This document shows, piece by piece, positions 33,180 through 43,791 of a stretch of DNA of 54,814 nt. The stretch comes from Streptomyces novaecaesareae (GTDB lineage: Bacteria; Actinomycetota; Actinomycetes; Streptomycetales; Streptomycetaceae). Where the stretch lies: contig NZ_JNWQ01000046.1 of NCBI RefSeq assembly GCF_000716875.1, positions 1-54,814 of the forward strand, written 5' to 3'. The number at the start of each line of letters is the position of its first letter. The first letter of the stretch is position 1. Under the pieces are notes generated by a model. It saw only the letters and a list, made by a program, of their open reading frames with translations, was not told the origin of the DNA and ran no database searches. The position numbers and the translations under genes were made by a program.

Positions 33180-35405
33180 CTACGCGTCCACCGTCTCCGG
33201 CCGGCCCTCGGTCTCGGCCGGCGGGGTGGCCTTCACCGAGTCGAGCAGCAGCTGGGCCACGTCGACCACCTTCAGGTGCTCCTTGGCCGCGCCCTCGTTC
33301 TTCTTGCCGTTGACCGAGTCGGAGAGCATCACCAGGCAGAACGGGCAGGCGGTGGAGACGATGTCGGGGTTGAGCGACAGCGCCTCGTCCACGCGCTCGG
33401 TGTTGATCCGCTTGCCGATGCGCTCCTCCATCCACATCCGGGCACCACCGGCGCCGCAGCAGAAGCCGCGCTCCTTGTGGCGGTGCATCTCCTGCTGGCG
33501 CAGGCCGGGGACCTTGTCCATGATCTCGCGCGGCGGGCTGTAGACCTTGTTGTGGCGGCCCAGGTAGCAGGGGTCGTGGTAGGTGATCAGGCCCTCGACC
33601 GGGTTGACCGGGACGAGCTTGCCCTCGTCGATCAGGTGCTGCAGCAGCTGGGTGTGGTGGATGACCTCGAAGTGGCCGCCCAGCTGCGGGTACTCGTTGG
33701 CGATGGTGTTGAAGCAGTGCGGGCAGGTGGCCACGATCCGCTTGGTCGGGGCGTCCTCCAGCGCGGCGTTCAGGGTCTCGACGTTCTGCGCGCCGAGCAT
33801 CTGGAACAGGAACTCGTTGCCCAGGCGGCGCGGGGAGTCACCGGTGCAGGTCTCCTCCTTGCCGAGGATCGCGAACTTCACGCCCGCGGTGTGCAGCAGC
33901 TCGGCGAAGGCCTTGGTGGTCTTCTTGGCGCGGTCCTCCAGGGCGCCGGCGCAGCCGACCCAGTAGAGGTACTCGACCTCGGCGGGGTCGATGTCCTCGC
34001 CGATCACCGGCACCTCGATGCCGGTCTCCTTCTTGAGCTCCTTGACCCAGTCCAGGCGGGCCTTGGTGGCCATGCCCCACGGGTTGCCCTTGTTCTCCAG
34101 GTTCTTGAGCATCGTCCCGGCCTCGGTCGGGAAGTTGCTCTCGATCATCACCTGGTAGCGGCGCATGTCGACGATGTGGTCGATGTGCTCGATGTCCACC
34201 GGGCACTGCTCGACGCAGGCGCCGCAGGTGGTGCAGGACCACAGGACGTCCGGGTCGATGACGCCGTTCTCGTCGGCGGTGCCGATCAGCGGGCGCTCGG
34301 CCTCGGCCAGGGCGGCCACCGGGACGTCCTTGAGCTGCTCGGAGGTGGCCTGCTCGTTGCCCTCCACGTCCTTGCCGCCGCCGGCCAGCAGGTACGGCGC
34401 CTTGCCGTAGGCGTGCTCGCGCAGGCTCATGATCAGCAGCTTCGGGGAGAGCGGCTTGCCGGTGTTCCAGGCCGGGCACTGCGACTGGCAGCGGCCGCAC
34501 TCGGTGCAGGTGGAGAAGTCGAGGATGCCCTTCCAGGAGAAGTGCTCGACCTGGGAGACGCCGAAAACGGCGTCCTCGGCCGGGTCCTCGAAGTCGATCG
34601 GCTGGCCCTTGCTGGTCATCGGGCGCAGGGCGCCGAGCGCGGTGCCGCCGTCCTCCTCGCGCTTGAAGTAGATGTTGAAGAAGCCGAGGAAGCGGTGCCA
34701 GGCCACACCCATCGAGGGGTTGAGGCCGATGGTGATCGCCCACGCGAACGAGATGCAGATCTTCAGCATCGCGAACAGGTAGACCAGGTTCTCCAGGGTG
34801 CCGTGCGACAGCCCGCCGAGCGCGGAGACGATCGGGTACGAGACCAGGTGCTCCGGGCCGTACGAGTCGACGCCGGCCAGGGCGCCCTCCAGCGCGCGCA
34901 GCATCAGGATGCAGAGGCCGATGCCGAGGATCGTGTACTCGACGTAGAAGGCCTGCCAGGCGATCGAGCCGGCGAACCGGGACTTGCGGCCCGACCTGGA
35001 CGGCAGGCTCATCAGCCGGATCACGATCAGGGTCGCGATGCCCAGCGTGGTCAGGGTGCCGACGAGCTCGACGAAGAGCTGCCAGATCATCCAGTGGCCG
35101 ATGATCGGCAGTTCCCACTCGGCGTCGAAGAGCTGGCCCATCGCGTTGACGATGGTCAGCACCAGGCTGAAGAAGCCGACGGCGACGAACCAGTGGGCGA
35201 TGCCGACGATCCCCCAGCGGTTCATCCTGGTGTGACCGACGAACTCGACGGCGACGGTCTTCACGCGCTGGGCGGGCTTGCCGAAACGGGTGGAGTCCGG
35301 CGCGCCGGCCAGCACCACCTTAAAGATGTGCCACGCCGCACGAAGGGCGAGCGCGGTGCCGATCACGAAGGTGACCAGCGAGATGACGATCGCTGCTAGC
35401 TGCAT
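33180..35405 (-). CDS. Membrane Fe-S electron-transfer protein, EtfD/FadF-like (HdrD-type CCG domains)
   Basis: 741 aa, GGAGAG before the ATG. The N-terminal ~240 residues have about six membrane helices, as in the cytochrome-like anchors of these proteins. Two 4Fe-4S motifs follow: CTECGRCQSQCP from Cys300 and CTTCGACVEQCP from Cys391. The C-terminal half has two Cys-rich CCG-type regions (TCPHCFNT, then HDPCYLGRHN and FCCGAGG). In mycobacteria EtfD, and in Bacillus FadF, such proteins take electrons from ETF during fatty acid oxidation to the menaquinone pool. That role is assigned by family resemblance. The gene is monocistronic and divergent from dnaK. Confidence 0.85.
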   Translation of the reverse strand: MQLAAIVISLVTFVIGTALALRAAWHIFKVVLAGAPDSTRFGKPAQRVKTVAVEFVGHTRMNRWGIVGIAHWFVAVGFFSLVLTIVNAMGQLFDAEWELPIIGHWMIWQLFVELVGTLTTLGIATLIVIRLMSLPSRSGRKSRFAGSIAWQAFYVEYTILGIGLCILMLRALEGALAGVDSYGPEHLVSYPIVSALGGLSHGTLENLVYLFAMLKICISFAWAITIGLNPSMGVAWHRFLGFFNIYFKREEDGGTALGALRPMTSKGQPIDFEDPAEDAVFGVSQVEHFSWKGILDFSTCTECGRCQSQCPAWNTGKPLSPKLLIMSLREHAYGKAPYLLAGGGKDVEGNEQATSEQLKDVPVAALAEAERPLIGTADENGVIDPDVLWSCTTCGACVEQCPVDIEHIDHIVDMRRYQVMIESNFPTEAGTMLKNLENKGNPWGMATKARLDWVKELKKETGIEVPVIGEDIDPAEVEYLYWVGCAGALEDRAKKTTKAFAELLHTAGVKFAILGKEETCTGDSPRRLGNEFLFQMLGAQNVETLNAALEDAPTKRIVATCPHCFNTIANEYPQLGGHFEVIHHTQLLQHLIDEGKLVPVNPVEGLITYHDPCYLGRHNKVYSPPREIMDKVPGLRQQEMHRHKERGFCCGAGGARMWMEERIGKRINTERVDEALSLNPDIVSTACPFCLVMLSDSVNGKKNEGAAKEHLKVVDVAQLLLDSVKATPPAETEGRPETVDA

Positions 35406-35463
35406 CGGCTCTCCGTCTCCTGCGGCTTCCTGTTGGGCTGTCTCTGGGGATCCTGAAGAAAGT

Positions 35464-35478
35464 GTACTCGTCGGTAAC
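35464..35478 (-). promoter_or_regulatory. Candidate operator of the Fe-S protein gene
   Basis: GTACTCGTCGGTAAC is an imperfect palindrome about 60 bp upstream of the gene at 33180-35405. Next to it a hairpin CCGGGCC-GAC-GGCCCGG lies at 35482-35498. The form fits a TetR-type site; the regulator is unknown. Confidence 0.35.
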
Positions 35479-35602
35479 TTGCCGGGCCGACGGCCCGGAC
35501 ATTACCGGTCGTCAACAGTTCTCCAGAAGATTCCCAGGCTATGGCGGCAGTCACGTAACTCCACCCTCACCGCGCGCCGCCGAGGGGTCCGGGCTCAGCA
35601 AA

Positions 35603-38149
<2,547 letters not shown>

Positions 38150-38158
<9 letters not shown>

Positions 38159-38183
38159 CAACCAGTGACAGCTGACAACCAGT
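38150..38183. repeat. 17-bp tandem duplication at the grpE stop codon
   Basis: GACAGCTGACAACCAGT occurs twice in direct succession; the first copy contains the TGA stop. Confidence 0.95.
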
Positions 38184-38271
38184 GCGCTGCGGAGTCGTAC
38201 GCCGGCCAGTACGGCGGCCGGCTCCGCAGCGCGCTGTCAACAGCGTTGCTTTCCCCTGCTGTTGACAGCGC
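38184..38271. terminator. Two adjacent hairpins between grpE and dnaJ (attenuator or processing site)
   Basis: Hairpin 1 pairs GCGCTGCGGAG (38184-38194) with 38222-38232, with an inner GCCGGCC/GGCCGGC stem. Hairpin 2 pairs GCGCTGTCAACAGC (38231-38244) with 38258-38271, a perfect 14-bp stem with a 13-base loop. They share two bases, so they compete slightly. The placement inside an operon suggests attenuation or mRNA stabilisation of dnaK-grpE. Confidence 0.6.
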
Positions 38272-38304
38272 AGTGACGATGGACATCGGGAGGTGGCGGA
38301 AGCC

Positions 38305-38412
38305 GTGAGCGAGCGCAGCATGGGGGTCCCCCCGGCCGAAGGCTGGGGGAGAACCATGAAGAGGTGCGTGTGCCGCGAATCGGCTGCCGAGCGAAGCGAG
38401 GTGGGCGCATGA
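38305..38412 (+). CDS. 35-codon leader ORF coupled to dnaJ, inside a dispersed Streptomyces repeat
   Basis: GTG at 38305 with GGGAGG at 38288-38293. The peptide reads VSERSMGVPPAEGWGRT then MKRCVCRESAAERSEVGA, and its stop overlaps the dnaJ ATG as ATGA. The first half coincides with a short GC-rich element containing GGGGGTCCCCC and GGCTGGGGGAG. I recall this as a very common dispersed repeat in Streptomyces intergenic regions. Translation is unproven. Confidence 0.4.
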   Translation: MSERSMGVPPAEGWGRTMKRCVCRESAAERSEVGA

Positions 38413-39569
38413 GTGGCAAGGACTACGTGGAGAAGGACTACTACAAGGTCCTCGGCGTGCCCAAGGACGCCACCGCCACCGAGATCAAGAAGACCTACCG
38501 CAAGCTGGCACGCGAGTTCCACCCCGACGCCAACAAGGGTGACGCCAAGGCCGAGGAGCGGTTCAAGGACATCTCCGAGGCGTACGACGTCCTCTCCGAC
38601 GAGAAGCGCCGCAAGGAGTACGACGAGGCCCGCAGCCTCTTCGCCAACGGCGGCTTCCGGTCCGGCGGCGGCCCCGGCGGCACCGGCAGCTACAGCTTCG
38701 ACTTCGGCGACCTCTTCAGCGGCACTCAGGGCGGCGGCTCCGGCGGCGGGATCGGCGACGTCTTCGGCGGCCTCTTCAACCGCGGCGGCACCCGGCAGGC
38801 CCAGCCCCGGCGCGGCGCCGACGTCGAGACCGAGGTGACGCTCTCCTTCGAGGAGGCGGTGGACGGCGCGACCGTCCCGCTGCGGATGACCAGCCAGTCC
38901 CCCTGCCGCACCTGCAACGGCACCGGCGCCAAGTCCGGCACCACCCCGCGGGTCTGCCCGACCTGCGTCGGCGCGGGCACCGTCAGCCGCGGCCAGGGCG
39001 CCTTCGCCCTCTCCGAGCCGTGCAAGGACTGCCGCGGCCGGGGCATGATCGTCGACGACCCGTGCACCGACTGCCACGGCAGCGGCCGGGCCAGCTCGGC
39101 CCGCACCATGCAGGTCCGCATCCCGGCCGGCGTCCAGGCCGACCAGCGCATCCGGCTCAAGGGCAAGGGCGCCCAGGGCGAACGCGGCGGCCAGCCCGGC
39201 GACCTCTACGTCACCGTGCACGTCGACCCGCACCCCGTCTTCGGCCGCAAGGGCGACAACCTCACCGTCACCGTCCCGGTGACCTTCCCCGAGGCGGCGC
39301 TCGGCGCCACCATCGAGGTGCCCACGCTCAACGGCCCCGCCGTGAAGCTCAAGCTGCCCCCGGGCAGCGCCAACGGCCTCACCATGCGCGCCCGCGGCAA
39401 GGGCGCCACCCGCAAGGACGGCACCCGCGGCGACCTCCTCGTCACCGTCGAGGTCGTGGTGCCCCAGCACGTCAGCGGCGACGCGCTGAACGCCCTTGAG
39501 CAGTACCGCGAGGCCACCGCCTCCGACGATCCGCGAGCAGCCCTCTTCCGGGCGGCGAAGGGAGCGTGA
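38409..39569 (+). CDS. dnaJ: Chaperone protein DnaJ (Hsp40)
   Basis: 386 aa from the ATG at 38409 with GAGGTGGG upstream. The J domain (residues about 9-75) has the HPD motif in EFHPDANKG. A Gly/Phe-rich region follows. Four zinc-binding CxxCxGxG repeats are present: CRTCNGTG, CPTCVGAG, CKDCRGRG and CTDCHGSG. The C-terminal substrate-binding domains start near GVQADQRIRLKGKG. It stimulates DnaK ATPase and delivers clients. hspR follows after 7 bp. Confidence 0.98.
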   Translation: MSGKDYVEKDYYKVLGVPKDATATEIKKTYRKLAREFHPDANKGDAKAEERFKDISEAYDVLSDEKRRKEYDEARSLFANGGFRSGGGPGGTGSYSFDFGDLFSGTQGGGSGGGIGDVFGGLFNRGGTRQAQPRRGADVETEVTLSFEEAVDGATVPLRMTSQSPCRTCNGTGAKSGTTPRVCPTCVGAGTVSRGQGAFALSEPCKDCRGRGMIVDDPCTDCHGSGRASSARTMQVRIPAGVQADQRIRLKGKGAQGERGGQPGDLYVTVHVDPHPVFGRKGDNLTVTVPVTFPEAALGATIEVPTLNGPAVKLKLPPGSANGLTMRARGKGATRKDGTRGDLLVTVEVVVPQHVSGDALNALEQYREATASDDPRAALFRAAKGA

Positions 39570-39576
39570 CGACCAG

Positions 39577-40107
39577 ATGTCCCCGATGAATCCGATCAAC
39601 CCCGACGGCACGATCGGGCCCGGTCTCGGCGAAGGCCTGCCCGGGGCCGGCGGCCGCCGGCCCCGCCGGGCCGCCACCGCCCCGCCGACGTACGTCCTCA
39701 CCGAGGACACCCCGGTGTACGTCATCTCCGTGGCCGCCGAACTGTCCGGCCTGCACCCGCAGACGCTGCGCCAGTACGACCGCCTCGGCCTCGTCTGCCC
39801 CGACCGCACCGCCGGCCGCGGCCGCCGCTACTCCGCCCGCGACATCCAGCAACTGCGCGAGGTCCAGCGGCTCTCCCAGGACGAGGGCATCAACCTGGCG
39901 GGCATCAAGCGGATCATCGAGCTGGAGAACCAGGTCACCGCGCTCCAGTCCCGCGTCGCCGAACTGGTGGACTCCCTCGAAGGCGCCGCCACCGCCCTCC
40001 AGCAGCGCGAGGCGGCCGTCCACGCCTCCTACCGCCGCGACCTCGTCCCGTACCAGCCCCCCACCCCCCAGTCCAGCGCGCTCGTCGTCTGGCGCCCCAA
40101 GCGCTGA
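39577..40107 (+). CDS. hspR: Heat-shock repressor HspR (MerR family)
   Basis: 176 aa from the ATG at 39577; GGGAG lies inside the dnaJ 3' end. An N-terminal Pro/Gly-rich extension of about 45 residues, longer than in many HspR proteins, precedes a MerR winged helix (VYVISVAAELSGLHPQTLRQ; YDRLGL; GRRYSARDIQQL). A coiled coil (NLAGIKRIIELENQVTALQS) completes it. HspR binds HAIR sites with DnaK as co-repressor; sites are present before dnaK and clpB in this window. Confidence 0.97.
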   Translation: MSPMNPINPDGTIGPGLGEGLPGAGGRRPRRAATAPPTYVLTEDTPVYVISVAAELSGLHPQTLRQYDRLGLVCPDRTAGRGRRYSARDIQQLREVQRLSQDEGINLAGIKRIIELENQVTALQSRVAELVDSLEGAATALQQREAAVHASYRRDLVPYQPPTPQSSALVVWRPKR

Positions 40108-40126
40108 CCACCACCGCACGGACACC

Positions 40127-40168
40127 GCCGCCGGCCCCCTCCTGTTCGGGGGGTGCCGGCGGCTCTTT
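40127..40168 (+). terminator. Terminator of the dnaK operon
   Basis: GCCGCCGGC (40127-40135) pairs with GCCGGCGGC (40155-40163), with an inner C4/G4 stem, followed by TCTTTT. Confidence 0.9.
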
Positions 40169-40318
40169 TGCGGTGAGAGAGTGCTGTCCTGGGCAACAAT
40201 CGTCGATCTACCTGCGGCAAGGCATCTCGTCGGCCGACCCATGACCGGCACCTAAGATCCTTGCCACAGCAGACGACAATCGCGTTGACTACTTGACGGT
40301 CAGCACTAGGAGCCGAAG

Positions 40319-41314
40319 ATGAGTGGGCTAGAGCACGCAGGGCCTGGACCCAGCGCGTCACGCATCCTGTCCGAGGATGCCCGAAAGCTCTACCTGCAGG
40401 CCGTGAACGAAAACGGTCGTCTCATTCAGGACACGGTCCCGGCGGCCGGAAGCCCCGCTCTGGAAGAACTGCTCGATCTCGGGCTCCTCATACCCGACAG
40501 CGAAGAACCGGGCGCGCTACTGGCCGCCGATCCGGCTCAACTCGCCAGCAGCCTGAGTTCGACATGGCAACGACAAGCACTCGATTTGCTGTCAAAAGCG
40601 GTTTCCCTGCCGACCGACCTCAACGAACTCTCCGAGGCATTCCACGCCCCGGACACCACGGGCGGTTCGGTCGAATATGTCCACGGAAAGGCTCTGATTA
40701 ATCAGAGGCTTCAGCAGTCGGCGGCCCCGGGAGTCCTGGAAGGACTCTCCATGCAGCCCGGCGGACCAAGGCCCGCCGAAATGCTCACGTCATTCCTGGA
40801 ACGGGACCTGGAAATTCTCCGCCACGGCGCCTCAATGCGGACGATTTACCATGCAAGCACCCGCTACCACCAGCCCACACGTGACTACGTGGCGCAATTG
40901 ACCGCGGAAGGGTGGCAGTTCCGGACCCTCGACGAACCGTACGCCCGACTGATCATCGTGGATCGCCGCGTCGCCGTCATCCCGGTCGCCTCCGACTACA
41001 GCCAGGCCGCCTTCATCCACGATCCGGCCGTCATCGCGTTCCTGATCGAGGAGGTCTTCGAGCGGAGCTGGGGCAGGGCCCTGGAATTCGACGGCAACCG
41101 GGCCGTCCCGCACCAAGTGGTGTCCAGGCTCCGGCAGACCATCATCGACCTCATGCTCTCCGGCACGAATCACCGGGCCATCGCGCGCCGGCTCGGGATC
41201 AGCGAGCGCACGCTCGCCCGCCACATCGCGGAGATGAGAGAGGAGTACAACGTCGACTCGCTGTTCCAGCTCGGCTACGTGCTCGGCCGGTCACCGCAAA
41301 CAGAGGTCGACTGA
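40319..41314 (+). CDS. LuxR-type HTH regulator with TrmB/PLD-like sensor region
   Basis: 331 aa. AGGAG six bases before the ATG overlaps a possible -10 TAGGAG (40307-40312) whose -35 would be TTGACT (40285-40290). Residues about 20-100 resemble a degenerate winged helix (SEDARKLYLQAVNENGRLIQ). Residues about 160-250 hold a PLD/TrmB-like ligand domain (LERDLEILRHGASMRTIYHA; RTLDEPYARLIIVDRRVAVI). The C-terminal LuxR HTH is LSGTNHRAIARRLGISERTL then ARHIAEMREEYNV. There is no receiver domain. A secreted-peptide gene lies convergently 83 bp downstream, so peptide sensing is an attractive inference. Confidence 0.85.
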   Translation: MSGLEHAGPGPSASRILSEDARKLYLQAVNENGRLIQDTVPAAGSPALEELLDLGLLIPDSEEPGALLAADPAQLASSLSSTWQRQALDLLSKAVSLPTDLNELSEAFHAPDTTGGSVEYVHGKALINQRLQQSAAPGVLEGLSMQPGGPRPAEMLTSFLERDLEILRHGASMRTIYHASTRYHQPTRDYVAQLTAEGWQFRTLDEPYARLIIVDRRVAVIPVASDYSQAAFIHDPAVIAFLIEEVFERSWGRALEFDGNRAVPHQVVSRLRQTIIDLMLSGTNHRAIARRLGISERTLARHIAEMREEYNVDSLFQLGYVLGRSPQTEVD

Positions 41315-41397
41315 AAAAGGAGGAATCCGGACATCCCGACCGCGGCGCCGGATCCGATCCGTCCGTGTGCCGCCGCGATCAGGAGTCAATGCCGGAT

Positions 41398-41550
41398 TCA
41401 GCTCCAGTGCAGGTCGTCAGCGACGGCTGCGATCGCACTGGTGGTGGCGGCCGTCTGCCCCCCACCGAAGGAGAGAAGGCCGGTGGCGAGCACCGCTACT
41501 CCGATGAGGATCGGAAGCGCAACCTTACGGACGAGTCGACGTACGGACAC
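41398..41550 (-). CDS. Small secreted peptide, predicted mature end DDLHWS
   Basis: 50 aa, GTG start at 41550 with a perfect AGGAGG eight bases upstream. It begins with the basic stretch MSVRRLVRK, followed by a hydrophobic core ALPILIGVAVLATGLL and a polar region GGGQTAATTSAIA. It ends AAVADDLHWS. AVA just before DDLHWS is a good signal peptidase I site, so a free hexapeptide could be released. Codon use is Streptomyces-like. Its place beside a LuxR-type regulator suggests a pheromone or regulated peptide; nothing is proven. Confidence 0.65.
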   Translation of the reverse strand: MSVRRLVRKVALPILIGVAVLATGLLSFGGGQTAATTSAIAAVADDLHWS

Positions 41551-41886
41551 GGACCCACCCTCCTACTCTCGAAGCTCTGCGAACCGGGGCCAATAGAACT
41601 AGCATCCACATGATGCCGTACGTTCCGCAAGAGTGTCATCTCCGGGTCGCTCTCCGGAGCGTCATCTCTCTGCCAGGCATCGAGATGACAGGGCGAAGCG
41701 CTGGACGCACCGGTGACCACTGATAGACGATCAGTTCGCCACCGACGGTCCCACGGAGATAGCGAACTTGCCGCTGTACCGTCAAATATTCGCCCAGATC
41801 TCCCCGGATCTCTAACGCGATAAGCCTCTGTCCTCAGCGCCCGTCGGCACCACGTCCCACCCGGTCGGCCTTTCCCCGGAGTCGAC
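41551..41886. other. Divergent region between peptide gene and deoxyribosyltransferase-like gene
   Basis: No further gene is seen. It must carry promoters for the peptide gene (minus strand) and for 41887-42504 (plus strand). It is richer in A and T than the surrounding sequence. No boxes could be fixed with certainty. Confidence 0.45.
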
Positions 41887-42504
41887 ATGACCGAGCCCTA
41901 CCTGCGTCACCACGACAGCCAGGCCCCTGAGGGTCGGCGTGCACGAGTGTTCCTGGCCGCGCCGCTGATGCGGCTGACCGGCCCGGCGGACAGTGTGGTG
42001 ACGCTCGCCAGCCGGACGCGGCTGACGACGCTGCGCACCACCCTGCTCCGCAGCGGTGCCGCCGTGTACAGCGCGCACCACAGCGACGCCTGGACCATCT
42101 CCGGCCGCGCACCGGAGCCGCGCGTTCCGTCCGACTTCCGCGCCCTGCAGTCCGCGGACCTCGTCTTCGCCTACGTGGGAGCACCGCTCTCGGCCGGCGT
42201 GAGCTTGGAGCTGGGCTGGGCGTCGGCGCTGCGGAAGCCGATAGTCCTCCTCGTCGACGAGGCCATCACCCACAACCCGCTGATCGCCACCATCGAGCAG
42301 GTCGCCCCCGTCCTGCCGCTGGTCTTCGACGACACCTGGTCGCAGGAGGCCCTCAACCACACGGTGGAGACCGCGCTCGACTGGGCCGGCATGGCGCTCT
42401 CCCTGCGCGAGGGCTTCTGGACCGCCCCCGGCGAGCAGTTCAACGTCCCCCGGCAGCAGCCCCCGGTCCCCGGCTACTGGCCGACCGGCGCCGCCACCGG
42501 CTGA
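41887..42504 (+). CDS. Nucleoside 2-deoxyribosyltransferase-like protein
   Basis: 205 aa. RARVFLAAPLMRL forms the first strand. RTTLLRSGAAVYSAHHSDAW is a helix-strand unit. RALQSADLVFAYVGAPLSAG followed by VSLELGWASALRKPIVLLVD fits the S-x-G-x-x-x-E-L-G-W-A pattern of nucleoside deoxyribosyltransferases, with the conserved catalytic-type Glu. TIR-like NADases share this fold. The C-terminal 40 residues are Pro-rich and disordered. It may act on nucleosides or NAD-like substrates. It is convergent with the short LuxR-type gene (7-bp gap). Confidence 0.65.
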   Translation: MTEPYLRHHDSQAPEGRRARVFLAAPLMRLTGPADSVVTLASRTRLTTLRTTLLRSGAAVYSAHHSDAWTISGRAPEPRVPSDFRALQSADLVFAYVGAPLSAGVSLELGWASALRKPIVLLVDEAITHNPLIATIEQVAPVLPLVFDDTWSQEALNHTVETALDWAGMALSLREGFWTAPGEQFNVPRQQPPVPGYWPTGAATG

Positions 42505-42511
42505 GCAGCGC

Positions 42512-42802
42512 TCACCCACCGGACTCCCCCGTCCGGGCTCCCCGCATCCGCCGGCCCGGTTGGAACAGCGTCTGCGCGTCGTACAGCTCACGCAGCCGGG
42601 CGATGTGACCGGCGACCGTCCGCTCGCTCAGCCCCATCCGGCCGGCGATCGCCCGCTGCGTGAGCCCACGGGCGAGCAGGCGGGCGCTCTCCTCGCGCAG
42701 GTCCGCACCGAGGCGCTCGCCGACGGCCCGGGGGTTCACCGCGCTGTGGGCACCGTCGGCGATGCGAAGGACCAGCGGCTCAGGCATCGCCGGCTCCCTC
42801 AT
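42512..42802 (-). CDS. Short LuxR-HTH protein, internally deleted paralogue of the upstream gene
   Basis: 96 aa; the ATG at 42802 overlaps the upstream stop as ATGA. Residues about 16-42 (DGAHSAVNPRAVGERLGADL) match the segment RCYTAVSPRSVSDRLGTELR of the 330-residue neighbour. They then pass directly into the HTH (LLARGLTQRAIAGRMGLSER then TVAGHIARLRELYDAQTLFQ), which matches the neighbour's C-terminus. The sensor domain between these parts is missing. It could bind the same DNA as a constitutive or competing regulator, or be a relic kept by coupling. Confidence 0.75.
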   Translation of the reverse strand: MREPAMPEPLVLRIADGAHSAVNPRAVGERLGADLREESARLLARGLTQRAIAGRMGLSERTVAGHIARLRELYDAQTLFQPGRRMRGARTGESGG

Positions 42803-43791
42803 CGGTCATCGCGGGCGCCTCTCATCAGCCAGCCGAGCTGGAAGAGGGTCTGGGCGCCGTAGCGGTCGCGGAGGCGGGAGATGTGCGCGGCGACGGTGCG
42901 TTCGCTGATGCCCAGGCGGGTGGCGACGGCGCGCTGGGTGAGGCCGCGGGCGAGCAGCCGGCCGACCCGGTCGGGGACGCTGCGGGCGGGGCCCTGGCCG
43001 AGGACGGCCGCTTCGGCGGTGTCGGCGCGCGCCCAGTCGCGTTCGAAGGCGCCGACCAGGAAGGCGATGGTGGCCGGGTCGCTGATGAAGGCGGCGGTGC
43101 TGTTGTCGTCGCTGGCGGAGATCACGGCGACGGTGCGGTCGAAGACGATCAGCCGTTGGAAGGGTTCGTCGAGGACGCGGATGAGCGAGCCGTGCCGGGT
43201 GACCTCCTCGGCGTAGGCGAGGGCGGGCGGGTCGACGAGGGCGACCGGCTGGTAGATGGTGCGCAGTGAGCAGCCGCGCTGCAGGAGTTGGACGTCCTGG
43301 AGGAGGGCGACCTGCAGGGTGTCGGCGGGGCGGTGCCCCGGTTGGGCGGTGAGGACCTCGGAGCGGCAGTCGGAGGCCAGTTGGGAGATCCGCTGGCGGA
43401 TGTGGACGTGCCCTTCGACGTGGACGGCGCCGCCGGCCGGGCCGGAGGGGCGGGGCATCGCGTCGTAGGCGCGGGTGAGGCCGTCCAGGGCGCCGGGGAG
43501 GCTCTCGGCACGGACCAGCAGCCGGGTGGCCTCGCTGCGGAGTTCGGTGCCGAGGCGGTCGCTGACCGAGCGCGGGCTGACGGCGGTGTAGCAGCGGTCC
43601 ATCGGGTTGACCATCAACAGGCCGATGTCGATGAGCTGTTGGAGCGCGGCCTGGTCGATGTCGGTGTTCCCGCCGCAGGGGATCCGGCCGCCCCGGGCGA
43701 TGATCGCCAGGTACAGCTGTCGGGCGGCTTCGTCGGGCTCCCCGCCCACGGGCCCGGTGTGCTGCGGCGCGACCGCCCGTTCCGCCGTCAC
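42799..43791 (-). CDS. LuxR-type HTH regulator with TrmB/PLD-like sensor region (paralogue of 40319-41314)
   Basis: 330 aa from a GTG at 43791 behind GGGAGAG. Same plan as 40319-41314: degenerate N-terminal winged helix (DEAARQLYLAIIARGGRIPC), middle domain (LLQDVQLLQRGCSLRTIYQP; RVLDEPFQRLIVFDRTVAVI) and LuxR HTH (ARGLTQRAVATRLGISERTV then AAHISRLRDRYGAQTLFQLG). No receiver domain. Three CGGTACC elements lie upstream (43853-43932) and may be its operators. It is coupled to the short paralogue. Confidence 0.85.
   Translation of the reverse strand: MTAERAVAPQHTGPVGGEPDEAARQLYLAIIARGGRIPCGGNTDIDQAALQQLIDIGLLMVNPMDRCYTAVSPRSVSDRLGTELRSEATRLLVRAESLPGALDGLTRAYDAMPRPSGPAGGAVHVEGHVHIRQRISQLASDCRSEVLTAQPGHRPADTLQVALLQDVQLLQRGCSLRTIYQPVALVDPPALAYAEEVTRHGSLIRVLDEPFQRLIVFDRTVAVISASDDNSTAAFISDPATIAFLVGAFERDWARADTAEAAVLGQGPARSVPDRVGRLLARGLTQRAVATRLGISERTVAAHISRLRDRYGAQTLFQLGWLMRGARDDR

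Noticed and set aside
41496..41888. 130-codon minus-strand frame over the peptide gene's promoter
   Set aside because: Out of frame with the peptide gene, no ribosome site, irregular composition.
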